Part shown: piece after piece, positions 1 to 10,994 of the stretch
How the letters are laid out: the number at the start of each line of letters is the position of its first letter
How positions within the stretch are numbered: the stretch's first letter is position 1
Origin: Paramecium octaurelia
Lineage: Eukaryota > Ciliophora > Oligohymenophorea > Peniculida > Parameciidae
Length of the DNA stretch: 64,000 bases
NCBI GenBank assembly: GCA_905182995.1
Contig: CAJJDP010000004.1
Span: forward strand, 820,764-884,763
Direction: 5' to 3'
The notes under the pieces: generated by a model
Database searches by the model: none
Told to the model about the DNA's origin: nothing
What the model saw: only the letters and a program-made list of their open reading frames with translations
Made by a program: the position numbers and the translations under genes

Positions 1-72
1 ATTTCCAAACATTCTCTTGGGTGTAGTTTCTTGATTGTTGATCGCTCTAGGTCTTACATAATAATCGGACAT
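1..72 (-). CDS. 5' end of a truncated gene of unknown function
   Basis: On the minus strand an ATG at 70-72 opens a frame of 24 codons that runs off the left edge of the window, starting MSDYYVRPRAINNQ. It is hydrophilic and has no signal peptide. It is divergent from the PQ-loop gene that starts at 116, with about 43 bases of AT-rich sequence between the two start codons, a normal spacing for this genome. There is too little protein to name a family, and the frame could be chance. The codon mix and the position directly opposite a real start are the only support. Confidence 0.45.
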   Translation of the reverse strand, partial: MSDYYVRPRAINNQETTPKRMFGN

Positions 73-115
73 TGAGTAGATAATTATATTGTCAGTTAAT
101 AATTAATATAAAATA

Positions 116-928
116 ATGGAGTTTGTTTAATTTGATGATTTAATTCGATATGGCTCTTAATTAGCTGATTTTGCTTTGAATATTGGTAATTGATGTTGTT
201 TTGATAAATGCATAGGATTTGTATTGGGTCCTCTAATTGGATACGTGGCTCAATATTAATTGATAAAGTCTTAAAAGAGTGTGGGCTCATTTTCAATCGA
301 TGTGTGTGCAATATTATTGTTTGCAAACTTGTTGAGAATTGTATTTTGGTATGAAAAACGTTTTGAAAATGCATTATTGTATCAATCAATTCTAATGATA
401 ATGATGTAAGTAATGAATCATACAATAACCTTAAGATTGAATTGCTTAGGTCATGTTTGACAATAATGAACAAATCTGTATTAAAGGCTAAGCCAGACTC
501 ATTCTTTGATAGTCCACTGAATAAGTTTTGGAGATGGAGTCAATTGAACTCATATATAGCATGTTTGATAACCTTCTTAATTTTCGTTTTGCTTTCTAGT
601 TATTTGAATCTGGCCAACCCTCAATATTGGGAAATAATTGGATTTTTGAGTTGTGCAATTGAAGTAGAAATTATTTTATATTGACTAGGCCACTTTGGGA
701 TTACCTCAAGCCATAAAGAATCACTCAGCAAAAAGCGTCAAGGGATTGTCTTATGCTATGATAGGATCATGGTTTTTAGGAGATGCATTCAAAACATTCT
801 ACTTTATAGTTAAAAATCAGCCAGCCTAATTTGTGATGTGTGGAGTGATCCAATTAAGTGTGGATATTTGGATCATGCTATAAATTGCAGTGTTTAGTTC
901 TAAGAAAGGAGATCTAGCCGAAATATGA
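116..928 (+). CDS. PQ-loop repeat membrane protein, SLC66A2/PQLC1-like
   Basis: Multi-pass membrane protein of 243 residues. Exons are 116-185, 216-409, 436-663 and 689-928, with introns of 30, 26 and 25 nt. The C-terminal third carries a clear PQ-loop, GLPQAIKNH, followed by KSVKGLS and the pair WFLGDAFKTFYFI, the arrangement seen in SLC66A2/PQLC1 proteins. A first PQ-loop-like segment near residues 25-40 reads LGPLIGYVAQYQLI. Family knowledge places these proteins in endosomal or lysosomal membranes as small-solute transporters or trafficking regulators; no substrate can be read from the sequence. The start is the first ATG after an AT-rich leader. Family assignment is good, the exact subfamily is moderate. 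Confidence 0.8.
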
Positions 929-965
929 TTTATTTTGGAATTAATATTTATGATTATGATTGATA

Positions 966-1956
966 TCATTTTGGTACGACTGAGTTATCCCAAACGCTGC
1001 AAGTGTTACGTCCACCTTAGAGATAGATGTATCCATCAACTCCCCATTTTTCAGCCCATGAGTTCTTAACAATAAGAGCGTCATTAGTGAAACCGACAGC
1101 TAAGACAGCGTGGTTGACATCTCCTGTGCATTCAGCATCTGGGAAGATGTAGTCGTCACCTTTGGGTTTGTAGTTCTTCCAATCTGATGCCTTGACAGCG
1201 ACTGAAACTGGACCGCTTTAGAGGGCAGCTTAGTGTGCAGCTTCATTGGCGGCGATGGCAGTTGATCCACTGACTTTGTAGGCACCTCCCTTGATTGCGC
1301 AGGTTTAATCTACAGCTTTCTATAAAAGAATTAATATGATATATTACGTATGGGTAAGCACTTTAGGTGGTAAGACCATTTCTCTTGACGTAGTTCAAGG
1401 CTCTTGATGGCATACCTCCATTGCATCCTTAGTTCAAATCAGGAATAAAGGTTGAGCAGTCAACCAATTATTATTCAGAGAGATCTGGTAATTCACCAGT
1501 GTTGATCTTGAAGAATCCTTCCAAGACACCAGTTGTACTGAAGGCCCAGCATGAACCACATTATCCTTGATCTTTGACCTTTTAGACTGCTCCTCTTGAT
1601 CTCCAATCGATTGGTGTGGCAGTGACATTTTCAAATTAAGATTTTTCTGTTTCAAATTCTTCAGGGATGACTTTGAGGGTCAAGTAGGTGGCAGCAAATT
1701 CTTCATCGGTAAGGTCTGTGAATTAGGTTTCTCCAAAGATTTCTCTTCCGACTCTTGCATTTCTGGCTTTAATATCAGCAATGTTGGCCTCATAAACTTA
1801 TAATCTATAGAGGAGTTCAGATCCTGAGTATTATTTGTTGAATTGGGCTTAGTAATTTGTGAATTTTTAAGCCAATTCTAATTCAGGAACGCTTTGAACA
1901 TTGTAAAGTGTTCCCACTAACATCATTAAACCTATGGCAAGGAGTGTCTTTTCCAT
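966..1956 (-). CDS. Cathepsin L-like cysteine protease (peptidase C1A) preproenzyme
   Basis: Secreted or lysosomal papain-family protease of 320 residues with one 28-nt intron at 1320-1347. It starts with a signal peptide (MEKTLLAIGLMMLVGTLYNV). An I29-type inhibitory propeptide follows, with the ERFNIN-like helix and FTDLTDEEF. The mature domain begins near TPIDWRSRGAV. All catalytic elements are visible: the oxyanion Gln and nucleophile Cys in QGQCGSCWAF, His in VNHAVLAVG, and Asn in KNSWAEKWG. The GCNGG motif and paired Cys fit cathepsin L. Length matches the family. The neighbour on the plus strand ends at 928, so the two genes converge with 37 bases between stop codons. It is probably a digestive (phagosomal) enzyme. 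Confidence 0.95.
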
Positions 1957-2040
1957 TTTTTAATTATATTAATATCAATGTCATAATCATCGATTTTTAT
2001 AATACTATGATGATGTCATCATTAAATTTAATATACTAAT

Positions 2041-2911
2041 TCATTTTTATTTATTAATTGCCTTTCCGGAACTATAATTATTGTACGAAATTGCCACTCC
2101 CATTATTGCCCAAGTCATACTTAACAAATAACCTCCAAAATTTAGTAACATGTTTTTGTTGTCTAAAATTATATAATAATATGACTACATTATTTTGAAT
2201 GACAATAAGCTAAGCTCAAATAGATTGAATGGGCAACTACTATGCATACCCAAATCAACTTAGATATCATGTCTTGTGTGACACCAAAGACATGCACTAA
2301 ACAAATGCAGAAGTTCAAACATTATGCACTTGAAGTCCATCCCAATTAAAATGCTATTGCTCCCCTCATCAGGTATATTGACCAATCATCGTTCTCCAAA
2401 ACCAGTGTACTCTTCCAAAGTAGATAAATATTCTTAAATATTATTTGATTTTTAATACAATTGTTAATAAAATTAGCACAATTTTGCATAAAAGTATTGT
2501 TATCTTGCTAACAATTGCCCAAAGTAAGATCCAAACTGAAATTGTGAAACAATAAAGCCAAAAGTACAAGTGGGTTTCTAAACTCCAAGACACTGAATGA
2601 ATGCTCCACAATAATGCCACCAATGTAGTGCCTTTATTAAGTAATTATCAATTGATACTGAAAATGATTCCCCATATTGAAAATGCCCAAGGAGGAGGTG
2701 TAACTACCAATTTATAACTATCACTTGTGGATTTGGCAGTCTTAACACCAATTGTGCCATTAATTAGCAATGCCAAAATGTATGCACAAACAGAGATGCT
2801 ATTTTAAATTCATATCATCTACATGCAGACTATATTGTAGTTGTTAAACTTCACTCCTTGTCTGAAGGGTATTGTCTAAGACTAATGTATGAGATTCAAC
2901 ACAAAATCCAT
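2041..2911 (-). CDS. Multi-pass membrane protein, TspO/MBR-like
   Basis: A 255-residue membrane protein spliced from five exons (introns at 2799-2822, 2632-2658, 2433-2458 and 2163-2188). About six to seven hydrophobic segments are seen. The segment TPPPWAFSIWGIIFS resembles the PP-x-W-x-F-x-x-W motif of the tryptophan-rich TspO/MBR superfamily. Later WSIYLMRGAIAFQLGW and a C-terminal GGYLLSMTWAIMGVAISY segment fit the distant ciliate and plant relatives of that group, which are longer than bacterial TspO. A role in tetrapyrrole or lipid handling would be family inference only. All junctions use GTA...AG introns of 24-27 nt and keep frame. Family placement is tentative; the gene itself is secure. 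Confidence 0.7.
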
Positions 2912-3639
2912 TATTACTTTTTTCAAGAAATTTATTATTCTTAAAGCTAATTCTTAGAATTTCTTTAAATATTCATTTATAAATCATACAAAATTAATAT
3001 ATATCATTCTTAATCTTATGCTTAAACTGGACAAGCTAATTATATTCTATTCATCTTTTATTCATTCAAGATCAATAAATAGATTATTAAATTGAAAGTA
3101 TATGAATAATCATATTTATCTTAATTCATAACATGTATTCTATTATATTTTATATATAATTAATATACTCATGATTGTTATTTGAATTAATATCAAAAAT
3201 AGATTATAATTCTGAATTATTGTTCATTATTATTCAATTCATAAATTGTAGGAATGCATCCTGTTTAATAAATCTTCTCTATCGAACTAATTCTAACTCA
3301 TTCTTTCATCTTTAAACTCAACATTTATAAAACAAGTCCATAAAAATACTCAACAAATGTGATGGCATTTACTTAACACAATTATTCTAATATTATTGTT
3401 CTCTGCTTTTAACTTCACATCTAAACTTACATCTATACTACTAGATCGTGATTAATATATATTTATATATTCATATATTAATATAATCTACTATATTTGA
3501 TCCTGTAATCATCATCCAATATTATAATTTAAAGGTAAGTAGTCTCTTAAATAATCAGCTTTTACTCATTTTTTTGTAGTTTATCTTAATATTCACTCCT
3601 TGCTGTTCAAAACTAATTAATAAATTAATTTAATATAAA
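2912..3639. other. Intergenic region, AT-rich
   Basis: About 730 bases between two divergent genes (TspO-like and the MORN protein). Short TATATA and TTAATTAA stretches abound. No frame on either strand has protein-like composition over more than about 40 codons, and no intron-joined set was found. It is long for this gene-dense DNA and presumably holds both promoters. Confidence 0.5.
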
Positions 3640-4399
3640 ATGGCTGATGAAAATCCAGATGACAATAATTTTGAATTTATCAAATTCCTCCCTGAAGGTG
3701 ATCAAAAGACCAAGTCTTCCAGAGATTATACAGGTCGAGGATCAGCCAAATATGCCAATAATGAAATCTATGAAGGAGAATATGTCGATGGAGTAACTGT
3801 TTCAAATCTAATCCTTAGAAAAGAAATGGTAAAGGCAAATATAACTATGCCAATGGTGACCTTTACTTTGGTGATTTCATCAATAATGTTAAACATGGAA
3901 TTGGTAAATTAACTTACAAAGAGAAGGGAGAATATTTCGGTTTCACTCTCATTTATAATCTTAGGTTAATGGGAAAATGGTAAGCGACATGGAGAAGGCA
4001 TTTTCACCTATCCAAACAAAGACTAATATAGTGGATGGTGGGCATTTGGTAAAAAAGAGGGTAATGGAACATATATTTACAATGATACTGGGATGAGAGT
4101 ATTTCCTTAATATCTATTTTCAATAGTTAGTTGGTGTATGGAAGGAAAACAAATTTGTCTCTGGAAGATGGATTCTGCCTAATGGAACATATTATGAAGG
4201 AGAATTTGATAATAATAAGCCTAACAAAGTTGGAGTCTGGTACTTCAAGAATGGTAATAAAGTACAAGGAACATACAATCAAAAAATAATTCCAAATGAT
4301 GATCCTGATGATAAAAAACTTAATATAGAAATGAAATGGGCATCTAATGGATATTTATATTAAAATGCAGATTTAGTAAATGCACATGAAAAGTTCTGA
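3640..4399 (+). CDS. MORN-repeat protein, radial spoke head RSPH1-like
   Basis: A 226-residue protein in four exons (introns 3793-3818, 3940-3964, 4099-4126). After an acidic start come about five MORN repeats: YANNEIYEGEYVDG, YANGDLYFGDFINN, KGEYFGQWENG, YPNKDQYSGWWAFG and a YYEGEF unit. They are followed by KVGVWYFKNGNKVQGTY. The order, including the non-MORN spacer GTYIYNDTGMRLVGVW, closely follows RSPH1, a component of the radial spoke head in motile cilia. MORN repeats also occur in membrane-associated proteins such as junctophilins, but no membrane segment is present. The start is the only ATG in frame after the AT-rich leader. Confidence 0.8.
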
Positions 4400-4614
4400 A
4401 TTATCATATTAATATAATATATTCATCTATTAATTCTTTCATAAATAAGAATCTTAGAAGCTCTTGATTTCTATACTAACTAAAATCAATATTAAATTTT
4501 ATAAAAATAAGGATATTTTTAACTCCAAACCTTGGTTCATGTGTGATTATTAGTCTTAAAGAGAGAAATAACATAATTATTTTAATTTTGACTATATAAG
4601 AGAATCTTTTATAA

Positions 4615-6153
4615 TCATTCATTATATAACTTTAATTATTCCTATATTATTAGTAAATAAATACATTCTTCTTATTAATTCTAATATTTTCAGTATCCAA
4701 AACGTGTTTTTCCATGTTTTCTTCTTTATCAAACCCAAAATTCAAAATGAAATTGTTTGATTTCGAAGGACTCTCTCTACCTTTAAGTGTAGGGGATGCT
4801 ATGGTCTCAGGTATTCTCCTATCAAATAAGCACAACTGTAAAATCTCTAATAGCATAGCTCCAAAAGTTAGAACTAATTCAGGAATGCAAAGAGGCATTA
4901 ATTCTGCATCAATAAAATCTCTCATGAAAACAAGATTCAATATGTTTGACCAATCGGTGCATTTCTAAATTATAATTATGAAACACTATTACATTTTCAA
5001 TATAAGAATGCATAGTAGTTCTAAAATGAGCAAGAAATCCCAATTTAGTGCCTACAATAGCTAAATGTGCCATGTGTAGAAGAATGAGGAATGTAGTAGG
5101 ACAATAAAATTTCCAAGTAACTTTATATATTTTATGCTTGAATATTCCTTTTCTAGTTAAGTTTTAGATGATAGCTGAATGAAATATAGCTCCGAAACCC
5201 ATCAAACAGCCTAATTTATTTTGATGAGAATTTACCTGCCATAATGAGAGCAATCAAAAATACAAGTTGAATGTAGTTGTCTCTATAATTAGAGACGTCA
5301 ATCTATTTAATAGTACAATTATATTCAGTAAACTTTTCACCAAAAAGACCAAATTTAGGTGTTTCATTAAAATATTTTAATCCTGGTAAACTTTCATAAG
5401 GATATTCATTTTCTTCAAATAACATATATTGATCAAATTCATCAATGAATGCATATTCTGATGATTAAATCACGCATTTATAGGCTGATTCTAACAATGG
5501 ATATTGATTAATTGACTCTCCATCCTCATAGCAAACATCAATTCCATAGCTTAAGGTGAAATTGAAATAAGATTGAGTTAGATTTTCTTTGGAGAGTAGA
5601 TCTTGGTAATTTCCACAAGAATTTTGATTATTTTTGGTTTAGCAAACTCCATTGCAAATCGCAGTGCAATTCCTTTCATAAAATAATTCTCTGTAAGTGT
5701 ATTCAGATCTTTTACCGCAGATGGAATACCCCTTCCAAATGATAAAATCCTTAGATTCTATAGGAGTTATTTCGGTGCATCCTTCATCAATGTCAGATGT
5801 CTAGCAATGTTCAGTTTTCAGTTTATCATAATCAATTTGGCCATTCTCATCTTCTTCGCCAAAACCACAATCACATCCTTTTAATTATAATTTTGATAAA
5901 TACCACTGGAAGTTTCTGGGTAAGTATAGTCAAAGAAGGTTTCCAGATCGGATGGGCATTTAGAGCCTTATATTTTTTGAATTTCAATAATGGGTTTATA
6001 TTCCCAATTGTCATATAGATTTCTATCCATTTTGTAGTGATTTATGTATAGAATCAAGGCGAGTGGGAAGATGATGCACTCAATAATGAAATTAAGATAT
6101 TGGACAGAGGCAGCAAAGTGAGTAGATTTCCAATAACTTGGTTTGTGCTTCAT
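4615..6153 (-). CDS. Multi-pass membrane protein with Cys-rich extracytoplasmic domain, unknown function
   Basis: A 478-residue protein in five exons (introns 5878-5903, 5211-5235, 4965-4992, 4642-4664). A first membrane segment (YLNFIIECIIFPLALILYI) is followed by about 230 residues rich in cysteine and in N-x-S/T sites, for example SGCDCGFG, RNCTAICNGVCQ and SYGIDVCYEDG. Three or four membrane segments follow, for example YIQLVFLIALIMAG, FLILLHMAHLAIVG and LVLTFGAMLLEILQLCLF, then a cytoplasmic tail ending NEQLKLYNE. The disulfide-type loop suggests a surface or vacuolar protein. I do not recognise the family. Its ATG lies 23 bases after the stop of the PPP4R2-like gene on the same strand. 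Confidence 0.8.
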
Positions 6154-6176
6154 TAAATAAATATTATAATTTTATA

Positions 6177-6703
6177 TCATGTACTTACATTTACTAATTT
6201 TTCCATGGCGAACAATATTTTCTTGGATGATTTGTAATGTTTTTAGGGATCAATAAGTAATTCGCATATTCGTTGCAAAGTAAAAGGTGGTCTTTTTAAA
6301 ATAGTAAGAGAATAACTTACTTTTATTCAAAAACACAGAGAAATTGGAGCACGATATCTAATTCATCTTCGAAGCCTTCGTTTTGAGCAGTCTTTTCGTA
6401 GGGATAAAGTTTCTGCATATTCAATAACATATCTCTGGTTGTGATTACAATAAGTGATCTCAAATGGAGCCAATTATATTTTTGAATTTCACCATTCTGA
6501 GAGATAGATTCTAATATTGGTTTCAATTGTCCCATTAAATTGCTGATTTGAATTGGTATATCCTTTGAATATTAGATGATGTCTTTTACTTTCTTAATTC
6601 GGATTCCTTACTGGATTGAACTAACAATCTCTTAGGTTTACTCGTAGAATTCCTTGAGTTGAGATTGATAGTCATGTTGAACCATGTCTTTATTTTCATT
6701 CAT
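6177..6703 (-). CDS. PPP4R2-like protein phosphatase 4 regulatory subunit
   Basis: A 165-residue protein with one 29-nt intron (6292-6320). The core PPFTLQRICELLIDPQKHY matches the most conserved part of PPP4R2 (PFT-x-QRLCELL-x-DP), and the upstream helix GEIQKYNWLHLRSLI fits the GET..W..FK.. helix of that family. PPP4R2 bridges the PP4 catalytic subunit to its targets in DNA-damage and centrosome functions. Here only the conserved N-terminal half is present; the acidic tail of the animal proteins is absent, as in other small protist versions. The final residues LVNVST end directly at TGA. Identification rests on motif recall, not a search, but the match is specific. Confidence 0.8.
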
Positions 6704-6845
6704 TTTATTTAATTAATATAATTTATATACTGTGGTATAAAGTGTGAGTGCTGATTTGAGTTAAAAATGTATGTAATTATTATTATTCACACAATCCCCT
6801 AATATCTATGAGAAAAGAAATCTAAATAATATTAATTAAATAAAG

Positions 6846-7548
6846 ATGAATCCAATTTAATAAGCATGGTTGAAAATCCTGAACCCAGTATCTGTGGTCA
6901 TCAACGAGAAGCTAGCCAAACGATCAGGATTATTAGGTAAGATCGGAAGATTCTTCCTTATTGGTCCAAGAGAATTCGGATTTCATCCTACAAACTAAAT
7001 GTTCATTTATTTCAACAGAAGAGTGCTCTTTGCAACAGCCTTCATGGGTCACAAATACTCAGTCTTAAAGTAACTAACACCAATATGTAAACAATAGGGG
7101 ACTCACCCATTAAGGATATCATATGTTAAGACCAATGAGAGCAGCTGTATTCTTGGGACCAATTGCAGTTTTGGCAGGTCTCTTTAGATTAGTCTACTAT
7201 TCCTCTGAAAACAGATCATATTAGTATGCAATATATTTGGATAGTTAGTCCTGATAATTTGGATTACGTGATGAAGAAAGCAACAAATGCATTACATTTT
7301 CCATTGAACACATTGAATCAAAGACTGTCAGCACATTACACTGAAATTAGTTCTATTTATACAGCTGAAATGATGAAGAGAGTAACAATCCATTATTATT
7401 CAAATCTTAGTATCATAGAGAACATGCCAAAATAATCAAGGAGAGATCAATACAACCAGAACACGTTAAGAAAACCAAATATGCTGATCCATCATATAAA
7501 TATGTCCCAATGACTCCAGTCCACATTGAAGATGTAAAACTCGCTTGA
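6846..7548 (+). CDS. Small single-pass membrane protein, unknown (possibly mitochondrial)
   Basis: A 206-residue basic protein in four exons (introns 7070-7097, 7224-7248, 7382-7410). It has one hydrophobic segment near residues 89-108 (AAVFLGPIAVLAGLFRLVYY), an Arg/Lys-rich N-terminal half without a classical signal peptide, and a hydrophilic C-terminus ending MTPVHIEDVKLA. Size, basicity and one central helix are like ciliate-specific subunits of mitochondrial respiratory complexes. That is inference from shape only and I do not recognise the sequence. The next gene on the same strand starts 19 bases after its stop codon. Confidence 0.75.
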
Positions 7549-7567
7549 GATAAATAATATAAATATA

Positions 7568-8919
7568 ATGTTAACAATCTTCGATGAGTTTTATAATAAT
7601 AAAAATATTCCAGACTTCCTTGATGATGATAGCATACTTCTCAATAAGGAGAACAACATCCAATTGAAAGAATTGTAAGGATATTTATAAACTACAATCT
7701 AATAGTTTAATCAATAATGAAGATTTAGTTACTCAGATGCTCTCCTTTTTTGAATATGATGAATTAGAAACTGATCACAAAAGAGTAATCAAGTATCCTT
7801 TTGTCGTAAGCGAATTGTTGGGTTCACTTTATGCACTAAATGCCAAACATCTGAATTTCCTTATCCAATTGCTGAATACCTAAAATACTCTGCCTTCTAT
7901 TACAATTGGACATATGAGTAAAGTCATTATGAATGTACTCAAAAACAATCCCTGTATTGTAATCATCCAACTTAACAATTTAGTTTTGGTAAAATGTCTA
8001 ATTGTCATAATTATCCATTCTCATACAAGATATCAATAACTATTCCATTGCAGAATTAATCTATTCCACGATTATTTATTAAACTCAGGAGAATTAGTTA
8101 GAGTATATGGACAAAAGAATCAAATTAGTCAATTATCTATTGAATGATCTGAATACTGATAAATGTGAGGGTATTTCCAATGTCATATGTATGTTATTGA
8201 ATCAAATTACTGAAACACTTCAAGAATAGAAGTCTCTCATAATTAAACATATCTTCACAAAACTTGACACTTTTATATCTGCCTTGTCCAACCATCCATA
8301 ACCAATTTTAAACATCTTAATAGGTTTAATTAATCACAAGGAGTAATATAAATAAGAAGTCACATAAATTTACAATCATTTTCTTTAAATAACAAAAGAC
8401 TTTTTTTAAAACATATTGAGTAAAGAAACCACCTTTGGTTTAAATAATCTCTCATATATTTAATTTTATGATGTACTTACCAATCAACCATACATTTTAG
8501 AGAACTTAAACAGATAAGAATTGGCTTAAGCATTATTTGTAAAATTAATTATTTATAAGTAGCAACTTATACAAAAGTACCAATATCATAATCAATTACA
8601 CAAATATGCCACTAACATTATACTAAAACTAATACCTCAAACTGATACATAAGAATTACTATAGACAGCAATTTCTGAATTTAAGTATTTATATTATGGA
8701 TGATAAATTAGAATAAAACCAGTCAAAGAAAATAGAGGATATGTGATTTAGATAATTAATAAAATATATGAAGTGTCAAATCAAAAAGTTTAAGAAGAAG
8801 AACTGCAAAATTAAAACTCAATCTAGAACAATTATTTTTTTGGCCATGTTCCTGATTAGAGACCTATATTCAATTTATAAGAAGAATTTGAGGCAGCAAT
8901 GAATAAATTATAGATATGA
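7568..8919 (+). CDS. SAPS-domain protein, protein phosphatase 6 regulatory subunit-like
   Basis: A 422-residue helical-repeat protein in four exons (introns 7675-7705, 7959-7983, 8685-8711). The segment KYPFVVSELLGSLY followed by SITIGHMSKVIMNVL and INNYSIAELIYS corresponds to the core of the SAPS family (F-x-YP-x-x-ACE-L-x-S, SYFSKV, HI-x-x-S-I-M-D-LL). SAPS proteins are Sit4/PP6 regulatory subunits built of HEAT-like helices. The protein is shorter than fungal and animal members and lacks their acidic C-terminal tail; it ends EEFEAAMNKLQI. Its stop codon is only two bases from the stop of the convergent TSR3 gene, so the 3' UTRs must overlap. Confidence 0.8.
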
Positions 8920-8921
8920 GA

Positions 8922-9689
8922 TCATTAAATTTGATTCTCTTCTTCATCAGAACTACTTGGCATATCATAATTCCTTTATCCAGTATTCTCCTTCTTTTAA
9001 GCCATCTCCAAATACTTTTATTCTGCTATTTTTAATTCTTTATCATTCTGACATTCAGAATAAAGATCAAAGGCATCTTTATTTATCTTAAAGAAGTTCT
9101 CTCCCCAAGTGAATTTGCTAAGAATGAAATCTGCCTATTCTCTACGCCCACATAAGGCTAATGTAGCTGCGATAGCTTCGACGCATGATAATTTAAATTA
9201 TTTGCCGAAATTCACCGGATTCACAGCAACCATATGTGGTAATAATCTTTCATTGGGAGACACATAAGTAATTTCATCTATCTTTGCCCATGAACAATCA
9301 ATGACACAAATCCCTTTTTGTAATAGTTCCTCATCTTCTTTTGATACATACTTCTTTCCATTTGCGCTTACTATGATTCCTTAAAATTTCACTTTTGGCT
9401 TTATTGCAGTCAACAATTTAAATCTCTCCATTTTTCTACCTGTGCATTTCTTAACATCACATTAACCATAATCAATCATAAACAATTTAACATCATTCAA
9501 TCTTTCCTCTGTCTTAGCCATTTATTATTGATCTTCATCATCACTTTCATCTTGACTATTACTTTATTAGTTATTTAATTATTGCAATTGATGCATTGAT
9601 ATTTGTTATTGCTAACCTTATTATTACTTTTGATCCCTTTTGTCTGATCTTGCCTTTTTCCAATTTTAATACCTCTATTTATTGTTCAT
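8922..9689 (-). CDS. TSR3: TSR3, 18S rRNA aminocarboxypropyltransferase
   Basis: An intronless 255-codon gene. Family motifs are clear: DVKKCTGRKMERF near the N-terminus of the domain, GICVIDCSWAKIDEI, NERLLPHMVAVNPVNFG and KLSCVEAIAATLALCG, then FTWGENFFKIN. Tsr3 transfers the 3-amino-3-carboxypropyl group of SAM to a hypermodified uridine of 18S rRNA late in small-subunit assembly in the cytoplasm. The N-terminal 55 residues are a Gln/Asn/Asp-rich extension encoded largely by TAA and TAG codons. A start at the internal ATG (MAKTEERL) is also possible. An acidic tail (SSSDEEENQI) is typical of the family. The gene is divergent from the next with only 29 bases between start codons. Confidence 0.93.
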
Positions 9690-9718
9690 TAATTTAATTT
9701 TAATAATTACCAAAATAA

Positions 9719-10254
9719 ATGAAAGCAAATCGATTTATCATCCATAATCCTGCTATTGAATCTTACTAACTGGAAGAGTATTACAATCATTTCAAAAGGA
9801 TGGAAGAGATCAACAAAGAAAAGATGAACATTTACAAAGTTATTGAGTCCAATAAATCTGCATCAAATAACAGATTTTTGATGCTTCAAAAAACATCTAA
9901 ATTTAATAAATAACAATAATAAAATGCTTAAGTCCGTCTTAAGAAAGTATTCTTCACAATAATTTACATAAGTTACTTGATGATAAGATTGAAAGGATAA
10001 AGGTGAGAGAAAATCCATACGTAAATTAAACTAGATTAAGAGGTATTACTTCAGTTGATCTAAAAAGTCCAAATTTCAGTTTCAACAGTTGTTTAGAGAG
10101 TCACAACTTAATGAAAAAGCTATAATCTCTTAAACCCACTATATCAAACAAGATTCTGGACATAGATTACTAAAAATAAAAGGAATATGGAAGTAGACTA
10201 AGAAAACTACCTAAATTACCAGATTCAGACAAAAAATACCACTATTTGTTTTGA
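9719..10254 (+). CDS. Small basic protein, unknown
   Basis: A 169-residue protein, two exons, intron 9947-9972 (26 nt). It is Lys/Asn-rich and mostly helical at the start (YYNHFKRMEEINKEKMNIYKV). A central segment IERIKVRENPYVNQTRLRG is followed by a tail with LRKLPKLPDSDKKY. No signal peptide or membrane segment. The look is of a small cilium- or cytoskeleton-associated protein, but I do not recognise it. A weak likeness to the CFAP97/hemingway type was considered and is not strong enough to use. It shares a very short divergent promoter region with TSR3. Confidence 0.7.
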
Positions 10255-10994
10255 TTTATATATTTTAAATCGGTCATATTAATTCTAAGTCTAATCTTAC
10301 CCCAAGTATGATTTTGTTCGCAAAAATGGGTTTTTTGTTGAAATTCAATAACAAAATCACTTTTCGCACTTCTTCTTAAACACATACCATTATTAATTGA
10401 AAAATTAATTAGTTTCACTCTCCGTTTGTTTACAAACGTTAATTTGAAGAACCAATCTAAGATACTAAATTCTATATGAAAAATGGTTATTAATTTTATA
10501 AAATTTATTAATAGTGTCATCTAAATCTGATGTATTCTTTTCATTACAATTATGATATTTTATGAACTATAATCATCTCTATAAAGATAAGAGATCAATA
10601 TTGTTTTTATATTTTCTCCTGCTTCAGATACATAATCTATAAAATCTGATATATTTTATTATATCAATTAGTGATTACTACTATTACTATACTAAATATA
10701 ATTAATATATATAGTAATCAATATTGTTTTACATATAATCATAAGTTATTTATCAAACTCAAATTGTTGCTACCTTCGATTTTGTAAACTTATAGAGATT
10801 GACATAATTAGTTTAATCATTCCATTTTGATTAATTTATTGACACATATAGATGATTCTATTAAGGTGATTTGTCAACATAACTGAATTTGAATTTCATT
10901 TATGATTGATTCAGATTTAGATCAAATAATGAATGAACTTTTTTCGATCTGATGATTATATTTATATTTAATAAAAACAATTAAGTTCCGTTAA
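10255..10994. other. Intergenic region, no gene seen
   Basis: About 740 bases of strongly AT-rich DNA upstream of the coiled-coil gene. A 92-codon minus-strand frame (10242-10520) overlaps the end of the preceding gene and has no recognisable features; I treat it as chance. Direct runs such as TATTACTATACTA and TATATATAG occur, but no structured repeat was found. Confidence 0.45.

Noticed and set aside
1100-1655. Two minus-strand frames inside the cathepsin gene region
   Set aside because: They are alternative frames of the protease; the accepted frame has signal peptide, propeptide and all catalytic residues.
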